A DNA stretch of 64,000 bases, taken from the NCBI GenBank assembly GCA_963749875.1, contig CAVVOX010000004.1, forward strand, positions 62,001 through 126,000, written 5' to 3'. The stretch comes from JAHQVI01 sp963749875 (lineage in GTDB: Bacteria; Pseudomonadota; Alphaproteobacteria; Rhizobiales; Rhodomicrobiaceae). This document shows, piece by piece, positions 32,714 through 42,293 of this stretch (position 1 is the stretch's first letter; each line of letters opens with the position of its first letter). Made by a program: the position numbers and the translations under genes. The notes under the pieces are model-generated. The model saw only the letters and a program-made list of their open reading frames with translations, did no database searches and had not been told where the DNA came from.

Positions 32714-34348
32714 ATGACCGACCAACTAGGCGTCGAGGCGATACCCGCCCCGGAGGGCCCGGCCAACCTCATCGAGACCGAGTATGAAATCGGCCAGGAC
32801 AATCTTACCCCGCGGATTGGCCCCTTCGAACTCGACATTCATAATCCGGTATTTCTCATCTCGGGACTAACGATCGTCGGTTTCGTCTTCCTGACACTTG
32901 CGTTTCAGCAAAGCGTCGGGCCGCTATTCGGCGATCTGCGAGCCTGGCTTACCTCGACCTTTGATTGGTTCTTCCTGCTTGCGGGCAACGTTTTCGTTCT
33001 GCTTTGTCTATTTCTGATCGTCTCCCCTTACGGCAAGGTCCGCATCGGCGGCCGCGACGCGACGCCTGACTATTCCTATTCCGGCTGGTTCGCGATGCTG
33101 TTCGCGGCCGGCATGGGCATCGGCCTGATGTTCTACGGCGTCTCCGAGCCGATCTCGCATTACACCTCCTCTCTCGGCGGCACCGTGGTCGAAGGCGGTG
33201 TACGGACCGACTGGGCACCGCTCGGCGCCGCCGCGGGCGATCCGGCGGAAGCGCACCGTCTCGGCATGGCGGCCACCATCTTCCATTGGGGGCTGCATCC
33301 TTGGGCCATCTATGCCGTCGTCGCCCTGTCGCTCGCCCTGTTCTCCTATAATAAGGGACTTCCTCTGACGATCCGTTCGGCTTTCTACCCCATTTTCGGC
33401 GAGCGCATATGGGGCTGGATCGGCCATATCATCGACATTTTGGCCGTGTTCGCCACCTTGTTCGGACTTGCGACCTCGCTCGGCATCGGTGCCCGGCAGG
33501 CCAATGCGGGATTTAATTTTCTCTTCGGCCTGCCGGTTTCGAACACCTCGATGGTGGTGCTGATCTGTGCGATCACTGGGCTCGCCCTCCTGTCCGTCGT
33601 TGCCGGCCTCGATGCCGGGGTGAAGCGCCTCTCCGAGATCAACATGGTGTTGGCGGCTCTGCTCCTGCTGTTCATCGTTCTTGTCGGACCGACAATCGCG
33701 ATTCTGACCGGTTTCTTCAGCAATCTGGTTGCCTATGCCGAATATCTGCCGGCTTTGTCGAACCCCTTCGGACGCACGGACGCTAATTTCAGCCAGGGCT
33801 GGACGTCCTTCTACTGGGCGTGGTGGATTTCCTGGTCACCCTTTGTCGGCATGTTCATCGCGCGCGTCAGTCGCGGCCGGACCGTGCGGGAGTTCATCGT
33901 CTGCGTTCTGCTGATCCCATCGCTGGTCTCCGTTTTCTGGATGACGGCATTCGGCGGCACCGCGATTCATCAGATCGTCGATCAGGGCTATACGGCGGTC
34001 CAGGACGCCGCGCTTGAGCTGAAGCTTTTCCAGATGTTGGCCTTTCTGCCGCTGACCGAAATCACCTCCTTCCTCGGCATCGCGCTGGTGATCGTGTTTT
34101 TCGTCACCTCATCGGATTCTGGTTCGCTGGTGATCGATACGATTACCGCGGGCGGAAAGGTGAATGCGCCGGTGTCCCAGCGCGTATTCTGGGCGTCGTT
34201 CGAGGGGCTGGTCGCGATCGCGCTGCTGCTCGGCGGCGGGCTGACCGCATTGCAGGCCATGGCGGTCTCGACCGGCTTCCCGTTCGCAATCGTTCTGCTG
34301 CTTGCGGCCTACGCTACGGTCAAGGGCCTCGCCAGCGAGCCGCGCTGA
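32714..34348 (+). CDS. BCCT-family betaine/choline/carnitine-type transporter
   Basis: The 544-aa membrane protein has about 12 helices with the family's GMGIGLMFYGVSEP glycine-rich segment (about 134-147) and the signature WTSFYWAWWISWSPFVG (about 362-378). It imports quaternary-ammonium osmolytes or related compounds with Na+ or H+; the exact substrate cannot be read. ATG 32714 follows GGAGGGGA. The C-terminal tail is short, so the osmosensing tail of BetP is absent. It follows the UspA gene. Confidence 0.9.
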   Translation: MTDQLGVEAIPAPEGPANLIETEYEIGQDNLTPRIGPFELDIHNPVFLISGLTIVGFVFLTLAFQQSVGPLFGDLRAWLTSTFDWFFLLAGNVFVLLCLFLIVSPYGKVRIGGRDATPDYSYSGWFAMLFAAGMGIGLMFYGVSEPISHYTSSLGGTVVEGGVRTDWAPLGAAAGDPAEAHRLGMAATIFHWGLHPWAIYAVVALSLALFSYNKGLPLTIRSAFYPIFGERIWGWIGHIIDILAVFATLFGLATSLGIGARQANAGFNFLFGLPVSNTSMVVLICAITGLALLSVVAGLDAGVKRLSEINMVLAALLLLFIVLVGPTIAILTGFFSNLVAYAEYLPALSNPFGRTDANFSQGWTSFYWAWWISWSPFVGMFIARVSRGRTVREFIVCVLLIPSLVSVFWMTAFGGTAIHQIVDQGYTAVQDAALELKLFQMLAFLPLTEITSFLGIALVIVFFVTSSDSGSLVIDTITAGGKVNAPVSQRVFWASFEGLVAIALLLGGGLTALQAMAVSTGFPFAIVLLLAAYATVKGLASEPR

Positions 34349-34430
34349 CACCAACATGGCGCCGCTGGACCGCATGGCCTAACGCGGGTTCGTTTCAGGC
34401 CGAATCGATCCAGCTTACGCCGGTCGCCCG

Positions 34431-34501
34431 CTCTCCCTTGGGAGAGGGTTGGAGTGAGGGGTGACACCCTATCGATTTACGATCCCCTCACCCGGAATGC
34501 T
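34431..34501. repeat. Dispersed repeat C, copy 1
   Basis: It matches 54355-54425 over about 71 bases (CTCTCCCTTGGGAGAG start, ATCCCCTCACCCGGAAT end). Both copies sit between the stops of convergent genes. The first 16 bases are a hairpin. Confidence 0.8.
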
Positions 34502-34575
34502 AGATCAACCCTCGTTCAAGTGAGTCCATTTGAACGAGGTTAAGCTGATCTATTCCAATAGGTTAGCACAACTGT
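34501..34575. repeat. Dispersed palindromic repeat D, copy 1
   Basis: It contains the inverted repeat CCTCGTTCAAGTG / TTTGAACGAGG around AGTCCA. The whole unit of about 75 bases matches the reverse complement of 61905-61979. Reading from the TTG in the right arm, both copies encode MNEVKLI-x2-N-x-LAQL. Confidence 0.8.
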
Positions 34576-34625
34576 TCCCACCTCCATCCCCGACTTCGCG
34601 GGGACATGCTTGGCCGCGCGTTGCG

Positions 34626-35601
34626 CTAGTCATTGCGGTCCAGCGGATGCCAGCAAGCCGTAGAGCGGTGGTGGTCCACCGTCTCCAGCGGCGGACGGTT
34701 TCTCCGGCAGAGCGCGTCGGCATCCGGGCAGCGGCCGGCGAAGGCGCAGCCCTTCGGTGGGTCAAGCGGATCGGGCAGCTCGGCCGGGTCCGCCTCCGCT
34801 TCGACGCGGCGTACGCCGGGCGCCGGCGCCGAACGCATCAACAGCGCCGTATAGGGATGGCGCGGCCGGGCAAAAATCTCCCGCGCATCGCCCATCTCGA
34901 CGATCCGCCCGAAATACATCACGGCCACCCGGTCGCAAATGCTCTCGATCACGCTGAGATCGTGACTGATGAAGACATAGGTCAGGCCGAAATCGCCCTT
35001 CAGCTCGTCGAGCAGATTGAGCACCTGCGCCTGGACGGAGACATCGAGCGAGGAGACCGGCTCGTCCAGCACGATGATGCGCGCATCCGCCGCGAGAGCG
35101 CGCGCGACCGCGATCCGCTGCGCCTGGCCGCCGGAGAATTCGTGCGGGTAGCGGTGAAGGAAGTCTTCCTGGAGGCTGACGGCCTGCATGAGCCCGGAAA
35201 GCTTCTTCTCCCGCGCCGGCTTGTCGAGACCGAGCAGCCGCCGCATCGGCGCTTCCAGCGTCTGGCGAATGGTCTTGCGCGGGTTCAGCGAGGCAACCGG
35301 ATCCTGAAAGACATATTGAACATGCCGGCCGAGCCACCGCGGATCACGGCCCGCAGGTTCGGCGAGATCCTGTCCGGCCACCCGGACCTTTCCCGAGGTC
35401 GGCCGATCGAGCCCGACCAGCATCCGCGCAAGCGTGGACTTGCCGCACCCCGAACTCGCCGACAATGCCCAGCGTCTCCCCCGTCCGGACGGTGAGAACG
35501 GCGTCCTGCACGGCGCGAATGGCGGGCTGCTGCGCGCCGAGAAAGCTGCGTCCGCCGCCGAAGGTCCGCGTCAATCGGGATGCCTGAACCGCAATCCTCA
35601 C
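34626..35601 (-). pseudogene. Peptide/nickel ABC transporter second ATPase (DppF-like), frameshifted in Walker A
   Basis: The first 49 codons from GTG 35601 read MRIAVQASRLTRTF through TLGIVGE, then a one-base insertion (extra A in GAAC at 35453-35454, plus strand) breaks the P-loop. The rest continues in another frame as SGCGKSTL, Q-loop FQDPVASLNP, signature SGGQAQR and Walker B IIVLDEP, ending with the peptide-transporter C-terminal Cys motif. Removing one base restores a normal protein of about 324 aa. The GTG overlaps the preceding gene by four bases. Either a recent pseudogene or a sequence error. Confidence 0.85.
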
Positions 35602-37520
35602 GACCCACTCCAAAGCGGTTTGACGCAGCGAGCCGCGCGCCCCGGCGCCAGAACGTCGAGCGCGATCTCGCCATGCCTGCAGCGCGGCTCGGCGTAAGCG
35701 CAGCGCTCGGCAAAGGCGCAGCCGGGCGGCAGACGGTCGGCCGGGGGCGGCATGCCCTCGATGACGTCGAGACGGCGGGCGGGCTGCCCCAGGATCGGCA
35801 CGCAGTCTATGAGCTTGCGCGTATAGGGATGGGCCGGATCGTTGAGCACCTCCGCCGTCGGCCCGATTTCCACGATCCTGCCCGCATACATCACGGCCAC
35901 CCTGTCGCAAAGCTCCGAGACCACGCCGAAATCATGGGTGATGAACAGCACTGCCGAGCCGTGCTCCTCCGAGAGCTGGCGCAACAGCTTCAGGATCTGC
36001 GCCTGAACGGTCACGTCCAGCGCTGTCGTCGGCTCGTCCGCAATGATGAGATCGGGATCGTTCGCGAGCGCCATGGCAATGCAGACGCGCTGGCGCATCC
36101 CGCCCGAAAGCTCATGCGGATAGGCGGAAAAGCGCGCCTCGGCGGCCGGGATCTGCACCTTTTCGAGCAGCTCGATGGCTTTGGTCTCGGCCTCATGCCG
36201 TGAAAGCGGCTGATGCGCCCGGAGCGCCTCCACGATCTGATCGCCGACCGCGAAGAGCGGATGAAGCGCCGAAAGCGGGTCCTGAAACACATAGGCGACC
36301 TTGCCGCCGCGCAGCGCTCGAAGCTCTTCGGTCGGGGCAGAAAGCTGATCGCGGCGGTCGATGATCACCCGCCCGCCGGTAATGACACCCGGCGGTGTCG
36401 GCACGAGGCGCAGAAGCGAGAGGGCCGTGACGGACTTGCCCGAGCCGGATTCGCCGACAAGCCCGACGCGCTCGCCGGCCGCCAGAGTGAGGCTCACCCC
36501 GCCCACGGCTTTGTGAACGCGGTCGCCGAGGTGAAACTCGGTTCGCAAGTCTTCGATCGTCAGCATTGCACCCGGCACTGTCCCCTCGGGGACCGTCTCC
36601 CGCAGAACCGCCGTTGCGGCGCCGGGCGCAATGAGTGCCCCGGATTTCAGCCGCGGATCGAGCACGTCGCGCACGCCGTCGCCCACCAGATTGATGCTCA
36701 TCACCAGCGCAAAGATCATCAATCCCGGAACGATCGAAACGAAAGGCGCATTGAACAGCAGCTTTCGGCCCTCGCCGAGCATCGAGCCGAGATCGGCCTG
36801 GGGCGGCTGCGCGCCGAGGCCGAGAAAGGAGAGGCCCGCCGTTTCCAGGATCATCCAGCCGATCGTCGTCGACATGGTGATGATGACCGTCGGCAGAACA
36901 TTCGGCAGGACCTCGTCGAACAGGATCACGGGAGGCGAAGCGCCGGACAGCCGCGCCGCATCGACGAATTCGCGCCGCGAAAGGCCGAGCGTGACCCCGC
37001 GGACGTTCCGGGCAAAGAAGGGGATATTGACGATGGCGATGGCGTAAAGCGCGTTCAGCAGGCTTGGCCCCAGCACGGCAACAATGCCGAGCGCGAGCAG
37101 GATATAGGGGAACGCCATGAGAAGATCGATGCCGCGCATCAGCACATTGTCGGTGCGCCCGCCGGCGTAGCCCGCAATCAGCCCGATCAGCGAGCCGATC
37201 ACCGCCGCGATCAAGGTCGCCGCGAGACCGACCGCGATGGAAATGCGCGTTCCCCAGAGCAGCCGGGAGAGCAGATCGCGGCCGAGATGGTCGGTCCCGA
37301 GCAGATGGCCTGGTGCGCCGGGCCTGAGCAGCCTCTGCGCCGGCTCCGTCACATTGGGATCGGGCATCGGCAGCAACGGCACGATGAGCGCCAGCGCGAC
37401 GATCAGCGCGAGCAGAGCGAGCCCGGCCGCCGAAAGCCGGTTTGCCAGCAACAGCCGAAGGGGCGAGGGCCGGCCGCTTCCGGCCCCGTTGCGCTTTCCA
37501 GGCAGCGCGGCGGAGACCAT
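35598..37520 (-). CDS. Peptide/nickel ABC transporter permease-ATPase fusion (DppC-DppD)
   Basis: The 640-aa protein is one frame: an N-terminal DppC-type permease (about 1-300; LLGTDHLGRDLLSRLLWG and the EAA loop EFVDAARLSGAS), a linker of about 27 residues, then a DppD-type ATPase (about 325-640; Walker A GESGSGKS, signature LSGGMRQR, Walker B LIIADEP, C-terminal CAFAERC...C). Such permease/ATP-binding fusions form a recognised family. ATG 37520 overlaps the DppB stop by one base. It works with the binding protein, DppB and the (broken) DppF-like ATPase. Confidence 0.92.
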   Translation of the reverse strand: MVSAALPGKRNGAGSGRPSPLRLLLANRLSAAGLALLALIVALALIVPLLPMPDPNVTEPAQRLLRPGAPGHLLGTDHLGRDLLSRLLWGTRISIAVGLAATLIAAVIGSLIGLIAGYAGGRTDNVLMRGIDLLMAFPYILLALGIVAVLGPSLLNALYAIAIVNIPFFARNVRGVTLGLSRREFVDAARLSGASPPVILFDEVLPNVLPTVIITMSTTIGWMILETAGLSFLGLGAQPPQADLGSMLGEGRKLLFNAPFVSIVPGLMIFALVMSINLVGDGVRDVLDPRLKSGALIAPGAATAVLRETVPEGTVPGAMLTIEDLRTEFHLGDRVHKAVGGVSLTLAAGERVGLVGESGSGKSVTALSLLRLVPTPPGVITGGRVIIDRRDQLSAPTEELRALRGGKVAYVFQDPLSALHPLFAVGDQIVEALRAHQPLSRHEAETKAIELLEKVQIPAAEARFSAYPHELSGGMRQRVCIAMALANDPDLIIADEPTTALDVTVQAQILKLLRQLSEEHGSAVLFITHDFGVVSELCDRVAVMYAGRIVEIGPTAEVLNDPAHPYTRKLIDCVPILGQPARRLDVIEGMPPPADRLPPGCAFAERCAYAEPRCRHGEIALDVLAPGRAARCVKPLWSGS

Positions 37521-38464
37521 CAGCGCAGCCTCGGATCGACGATCGTCTGGGCGACGTCGGCGAGCAGGTTGAACAGCACATAGCTTGCCGCGACGACGAG
37601 CACGCCGCCCTGCACCAGCAGAATGTCGCGGGTCGAGATCGCATTGACGAGCATCCGCCCGATGCCGGGCCATTGGAAAACGGTCTCGATATAGACCGCG
37701 CCGCCCAGCACGAAGCCCGCCTGAATGCCGATGACCGGGATGACCGCGACGAGCGCCGCCTTGAAGGCGTGGCGATAGATCACCCGCCATTCGCTCAGGC
37801 CCTTGGCGCGCGCGGTGCGGATATAATCCTGGCGCAGCACCTCCAGCATCGCAGCGCGCGTGAGCCGGGCGATCACGGCGGTCGCGACGACGGCGAGCGT
37901 CACGGCGGGCATGGCCAGATGGGCCAGCAGATCCGGCAGATCGCCGCCGCCATAGATCGCGTACATGCCGGAGGCCGGCAGCCATTGGAGCTGCACGGCG
38001 AACAGCATGATGAGCAGGAGACCGAGCCAGAATGACGGGGTCGAAATGCCGATCAGCACGATGAAGGTCACGATCCGGTCGGTCCAGCCGAATTGCCTGA
38101 CCGCGGAGACGATCCCGGCGATCAGCCCGAAAACCGTGCAGAGCACGAGCGAAGTGCCTGCGAGGAGCAGCGTAGCGCCGAAGCGCTCGAACACTTCATC
38201 GGCGACCGGCCGGTTCAGCGCGTAGCTGCGTCCCATATCGCCCTGGAGCAGATTGCCGAGCCAGATGAAATATTGCTCGACCAGCGTTTTATCGAGCCCG
38301 AGCTGCCGGTTCAGGCGCTCGATATTCTCAGGTGTCGCATAGCTCCCCAGAATGGCTGTCGCCGGATCGCCGGGGATGAGCGCCATCATCGCAAAGACGA
38401 TCACCGACAGCCCGAACAGAATCGGGATCGCTATCAGCAGCCGTTTGCCGATATAGCCCCACAT
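37520..38464 (-). CDS. Peptide/nickel ABC transporter permease (DppB-like)
   Basis: The 314-aa inner-membrane protein starts with a typical MWGYIGKRLLIAIPILFGLSV helix followed by the periplasmic insertion (GDPATAILG...LGLDKTLVEQYFIWLGN). It has the EAA loop DYIRTARAKGLSEW near 210-223 and about six helices. It begins 17 bases after the binding-protein gene and its stop overlaps the fused permease-ATPase start. Confidence 0.93.
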   Translation of the reverse strand: MWGYIGKRLLIAIPILFGLSVIVFAMMALIPGDPATAILGSYATPENIERLNRQLGLDKTLVEQYFIWLGNLLQGDMGRSYALNRPVADEVFERFGATLLLAGTSLVLCTVFGLIAGIVSAVRQFGWTDRIVTFIVLIGISTPSFWLGLLLIMLFAVQLQWLPASGMYAIYGGGDLPDLLAHLAMPAVTLAVVATAVIARLTRAAMLEVLRQDYIRTARAKGLSEWRVIYRHAFKAALVAVIPVIGIQAGFVLGGAVYIETVFQWPGIGRMLVNAISTRDILLVQGGVLVVAASYVLFNLLADVAQTIVDPRLR

Positions 38465-38480
38465 TCCGGGCCCCCAAGCC

Positions 38481-40046
38481 TCAGTTCTTCACGACGTCAT
38501 GCAGCAGCAGGAAGAAGGACGGCTGCAACGCGAAGCCCTCGATACGCGCGCTCGTGACCGCGTTCTGCTTCCAGTTCGCGATGAACGCCCAGGGCGCGTC
38601 CTCATGCACGATCTCCTGCATCTGCTTATAGAGCTCGGCCCGCTTGGCTCTGTCGGTCTCGCGCCGCGCCGTTTCCAGAAGCTTGTCGACTTCGGGGTTG
38701 GAGTAATAGCCGGAATTGAAGCCGCCCTTGTCCGGCGTCGCCTCGGTCCTGAGCGCGAGATAAGGCAGCGTGTCGGGATCGTTGGTCATCCACGCCATTT
38801 CGGCCATGTCGGCCTTGCCCTCCAGCCCGGCGTTGACCTTGCCGAGAAAGGTGTTCCACTCATAGGTCTCGATTTTCGCATTGAGGCCGACCTTGGCGAG
38901 ATCGGCCTGAATGGCCGCACCCATGGCGACGGGATCGAGCATGCCCGAGCCGCCTTCCGTCACATAGAAGGTCAGCTTCGCGCCCTCCGCGCCGGCTTCG
39001 GTCAGCAGCGCCTTCGCCTTTTCGGGATCGTGCGGATAGGGCTGCAGCGCCTTGTCATACGCCCATGCGAAGGCCGGCGGCGTCGGTCCCGCGGCGGCGA
39101 CGGCCGTGCCCTGCAGCACGTTTTCCGTAAGCGCCTTTTTGTCGATCGCATAATTCACCGCCTGCCGCACACGCTTGTCCGCCAACGGGCCTTCTTTCGT
39201 ATTGAGGATCAGGAACCACAAATGCGGGCCGATCTGTTCGTGAACCGTGAAATTCGGGTCGTCCGCGAAGGTCGCGACATTGTCCGGCGGAACCTCGACC
39301 ATGAGATCGACCCCGCCGGAGAGCATTTCGGCGACGCGGGTGTTCGCATCCGTGATCGGCCGGAACACGACCGCTTCCAGCTTCGGCGCACCGTCCCAAT
39401 AGGCCTCGTTCCGGGTGATGACGACCTTTGCGTTCGATTGCCATTCGGCGAATTTGAACGGACCGGTGCCCGACGGATTGCGGCCGAAATCCTTCCCGTA
39501 TTTTTTTACCGCTGCCGGGGATACGATAAGGCCGGTCGGATAGGCAAGGTTCGACAGAAACGGCGCATAGGGTTCCTTTAACCGGAAAACGACCGTCCCG
39601 GCATCGGGCGCCTCGACCGTCTCGACCGCGCTGAAAAAGAAGCTCAGCGGAAACGGCCCGGTATCATGAAAGGGATGGTCTTCCTTCAGCATCCGGTCGA
39701 AGTTGAACTTGACCGCTTCCGCGTCGAAGGGCGTGCCGTCATGGAAGGCGACGCCATCGCGCAGTTTGAAGGTGTATGTCTTGCCGTCATCCGCAATGGT
39801 CCAGCTTTCCGCGAGTGCGGGCTCGACTTCCAGAGTGCCGGATCGATAGCGAACCAGCCCGTCATAGAGATTGACCAGGATGCGGAAATCGTTGAGCGCC
39901 GTTACCGCATGCGGGTCGAGCGATTTCGGCTCGGCGATCTGCGCGACGACGAGGACGCCCGGCGGTGTTTGCGCGGACGCCATGCCTGGGTGTGTGACCG
40001 CAATGAGCGCGGCCGCAGCGGCAAGTCGGCGGAAAAAGCACAGCAT
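38481..40046 (-). CDS. Peptide/nickel ABC transporter substrate-binding protein
   Basis: The 521-aa SBP family 5 protein has signal peptide MLCFFRRLAAAAALIAVTH ending ASAQ. Lobe motifs include the SLDPH start, LAESWTIADDGKTYTFKLRDGVAFHDG near 70-96, and AVNYAIDKKAL near 300. ATG 40046 was preferred over 40061 and 40100 because GAGGAG is well placed and the signal peptide starts cleanly. First gene of the transporter operon; the substrate may be peptides, opines or Ni-chelates. Confidence 0.9.
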   Translation of the reverse strand: MLCFFRRLAAAAALIAVTHPGMASAQTPPGVLVVAQIAEPKSLDPHAVTALNDFRILVNLYDGLVRYRSGTLEVEPALAESWTIADDGKTYTFKLRDGVAFHDGTPFDAEAVKFNFDRMLKEDHPFHDTGPFPLSFFFSAVETVEAPDAGTVVFRLKEPYAPFLSNLAYPTGLIVSPAAVKKYGKDFGRNPSGTGPFKFAEWQSNAKVVITRNEAYWDGAPKLEAVVFRPITDANTRVAEMLSGGVDLMVEVPPDNVATFADDPNFTVHEQIGPHLWFLILNTKEGPLADKRVRQAVNYAIDKKALTENVLQGTAVAAAGPTPPAFAWAYDKALQPYPHDPEKAKALLTEAGAEGAKLTFYVTEGGSGMLDPVAMGAAIQADLAKVGLNAKIETYEWNTFLGKVNAGLEGKADMAEMAWMTNDPDTLPYLALRTEATPDKGGFNSGYYSNPEVDKLLETARRETDRAKRAELYKQMQEIVHEDAPWAFIANWKQNAVTSARIEGFALQPSFFLLLHDVVKN

Positions 40047-40325
40047 AACGAAACTCCTCATCCGGCCGTCGGCGATCTTGTGTCGGTTGGCGGGGATCAT
40101 TCACGATAAATGAGGTTCTGTCAAAAACCGCTCACCGTTTAAATCAGATTACTGATGATTTGTCGGGATGTTGCGAGGTAACGCTCCGACACGCTGGGAG
40201 AAATTCCGGTGCAAAGCTTTCAATTATCTGCGTGTCAACTCCGCTCGCGGCTTGACCGCATCTTTGCCGTGCCCTACCGAGACCCAAGTTCCCCCCCGCG
40301 AAGCTGCCGCTCATTTCGAGGTTCC

Positions 40326-41561
40326 ATGCCGATTGGCGCACTCAAGATCGATGATGACCGACCGACTGACGGCGAGCCGGCGGGGCGCGCGCTATCCGTG
40401 TTTCAGGTCATGCCGCGCGAGATGTATTTCGGCGCCTCGCGCGCAAGCTCGATTGATCTGTGCGTGCGCGATCTGGTCTCGGCCAGCCGGTTCCGCACGG
40501 GCACCAAGATCTTCGCCGAGGCGGTCGAGGATCATTTCCCCGGCTTCGACATCGACCCTCTGCCCTCACCCCGGCGCGGCGCCACCGCCGCACGCGCAGC
40601 GCACATCGCCAGAGCCGCGCGCCGCGAGCGGCCGGATATGATCATCGTCCAGCAGCACCTGCCGACCGCAGCCGCAATCGCGGCCCAGATCCCTGAAGCG
40701 AAGGTCGTTCTTCAAACGCATAATTTTCAGAAGTCATACGACGCAGAAGGCAGCGTGTGGACTCGCATCCGGCGCGCCGGCCGGAGACGCCGTTATGCGC
40801 GTCTTGCCGGCATCATCCATGTCAGCCGGGCCTGTGCGCAAAGATTTGAAGCCGCCTGGCCGGAGATTACGGCGCCTTCTTGCGTGGTCAATAACGGGCT
40901 GGACTTCGGGCTGTGGCATCCGGCGCCGCGCCGTTCGGCGGAAATTCTCTGTGTGGGCCGATGCGCACCCGAGAAAGGCGTGCTGGAGGCCGCGCAAGCC
41001 CTCGCCGCGCTGCTGCCACGGTTTCAGGACTGGAAGGCCCGTGTCATTCTCTCGCAAATGGATGTTCACCCAGACTACTCCGCCGAGGTGCTGAGAATTC
41101 TGTCGAGCCTCGGCTCACAGGCCGAAATCGATGTGCAGCGCCCCTTTGCCGAGGTCAAAGCCGCCTATGAGCAAGCAGCGATCTCCGTCGTTCCGTCGAA
41201 ATGGACAGAGCCGTTCGGACGGACCGCTCTTGAGGCGCATGCGGGCGGCGCGGCACTCATCAGTTCCGGAACCGGCGGGCTGGCCGAGATCAGCGGTGAA
41301 GCGGCATTCTTGCTGCCCAGCGTCACGCCGGACGCGATCGCGCGTGGCGTCGAAACGCTCATCACCGATCAGAGACTGCGCGAGCGGCTGGCGCGCGAAG
41401 GGGCAGCGCGCGTTCGCAACCATTTCGACATCAAGCGTCAGGCGATGCGGCTGGACGAATTTTGCCGCTCTCTCGTTTACGGCAACGCCGCCACTTTCGC
41501 GTCTCCCGCTATGGTCAATGGCGGCAGATACGCGGACCGGAGCGAGACCCAGTCAAAATGA
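40326..41561 (+). CDS. Glycosyltransferase family 4 protein
   Basis: The 411-aa protein has two Rossmann-like halves. The C-terminal one carries ILCVGRCAPEKGV (about 215) and the EX7E motif EPFGRTALEA (about 297) with the following GGLAEI, as in retaining GT4 enzymes. The N-terminal half has an acceptor-side VVLQTHNFQ. ATG 40326 follows GAGG at five bases. It stands alone between unrelated genes; donor and acceptor sugars cannot be told. Confidence 0.85.
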   Translation: MPIGALKIDDDRPTDGEPAGRALSVFQVMPREMYFGASRASSIDLCVRDLVSASRFRTGTKIFAEAVEDHFPGFDIDPLPSPRRGATAARAAHIARAARRERPDMIIVQQHLPTAAAIAAQIPEAKVVLQTHNFQKSYDAEGSVWTRIRRAGRRRRYARLAGIIHVSRACAQRFEAAWPEITAPSCVVNNGLDFGLWHPAPRRSAEILCVGRCAPEKGVLEAAQALAALLPRFQDWKARVILSQMDVHPDYSAEVLRILSSLGSQAEIDVQRPFAEVKAAYEQAAISVVPSKWTEPFGRTALEAHAGGAALISSGTGGLAEISGEAAFLLPSVTPDAIARGVETLITDQRLRERLAREGAARVRNHFDIKRQAMRLDEFCRSLVYGNAATFASPAMVNGGRYADRSETQSK

Positions 41562-41685
41562 CCGGCCCCGCACACAGTCCGAGTGCACTGACGCATTCAC
41601 ATGGTTCATGCGTCCGCGCCCTGGCTCTTTGTTTATGCATCAATTTTGCCAAACTCCGGCTGTTGCCTCCGTTTGGATCGATGCA

Positions 41686-42057
41686 CTAGCTCCGTATCGA
41701 TCCGATGGCTCGGAATCGCTGGCGATAGTGTGCCGGGGTCGTGCTCGTCGCGCGCTTGAACACGCGCCGGAAGAAGGCCGGGTCTTCATAGCCGACCTTG
41801 CGGCCGATCTCGTCGATCGGATCGTCGGTCGTCTCGAGAAGTTGCTCGGCCTCCTCGATCCGCAAGGCCTGGACGTAATCGACGGGCGCATAGCCGGTGG
41901 CGGCCTTGAAGCGGCGCTTGAAGGTCCGCGGCGACGGGCTCGGCACGATGTGGGGCTGGGAGACGGCCGAGGCCATGCTTTCAGCAGCGGGCTTCCGATC
42001 GACCGAGCGCCATGTGCTGCCACACGATCCGATGAATGTCTGGTTCGTGTCGCGCAA
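41686..42057 (-). pseudogene. Remnant of a GlxA-type AraC regulator
   Basis: Only the C-terminal AraC DNA-binding half is recognisable (SPRTFKRRFKAATGYAPVDYVQALRIEEAEQLL, then FFRRVFKRATSTTPAHYRQRF). The preceding 35 residues do not fit the first helix-turn-helix, and the amidotransferase-like sensor domain is missing. Dispersed repeats lie right upstream (42176-42250). It is a decayed fragment rather than a working regulator. Confidence 0.7.
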
Positions 42058-42175
42058 AGCGTAGAGGGCTCGCGAAGCCGGGGAGCGGGCTGTCTTCTCT
42101 CAGGGAGGCTGCCCGCCCGCAGCCCCGACCATCGTCTGATGCATCGGCATCCGGTCTGCCGGCCGAATAAAGCGT

Positions 42176-42250
42176 GTACCTGAAGCGGAAGCATTTGCTC
42201 CACTCCCTCTCCCGGCTCGCGAACCTTTACGGTGAGCGACGAGCGCTCAC
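42176..42250. repeat. Dispersed repeats E (copy 2) and A (copy 3, shortened)
   Basis: 42176-42211 matches repeat E at 11944. 42212-42250 matches repeat A with about 30 internal bases deleted, leaving the palindrome GTGAGCG-ACGAG-CGCTCAC. The region between the AraC remnant and the next gene holds nothing else. Confidence 0.7.
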
Positions 42251-42293
42251 CTTTGGGAGAGGGCAAGAAGCGTCCATTTCACCTTAACCCACT

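Noticed and set aside
34530..35495. Long plus-strand ORF starting MNEVKLI
   Set aside because: It begins in repeat D and then runs antisense to the DppF-like ATPase gene; high-GC shadow with no recognisable domain.
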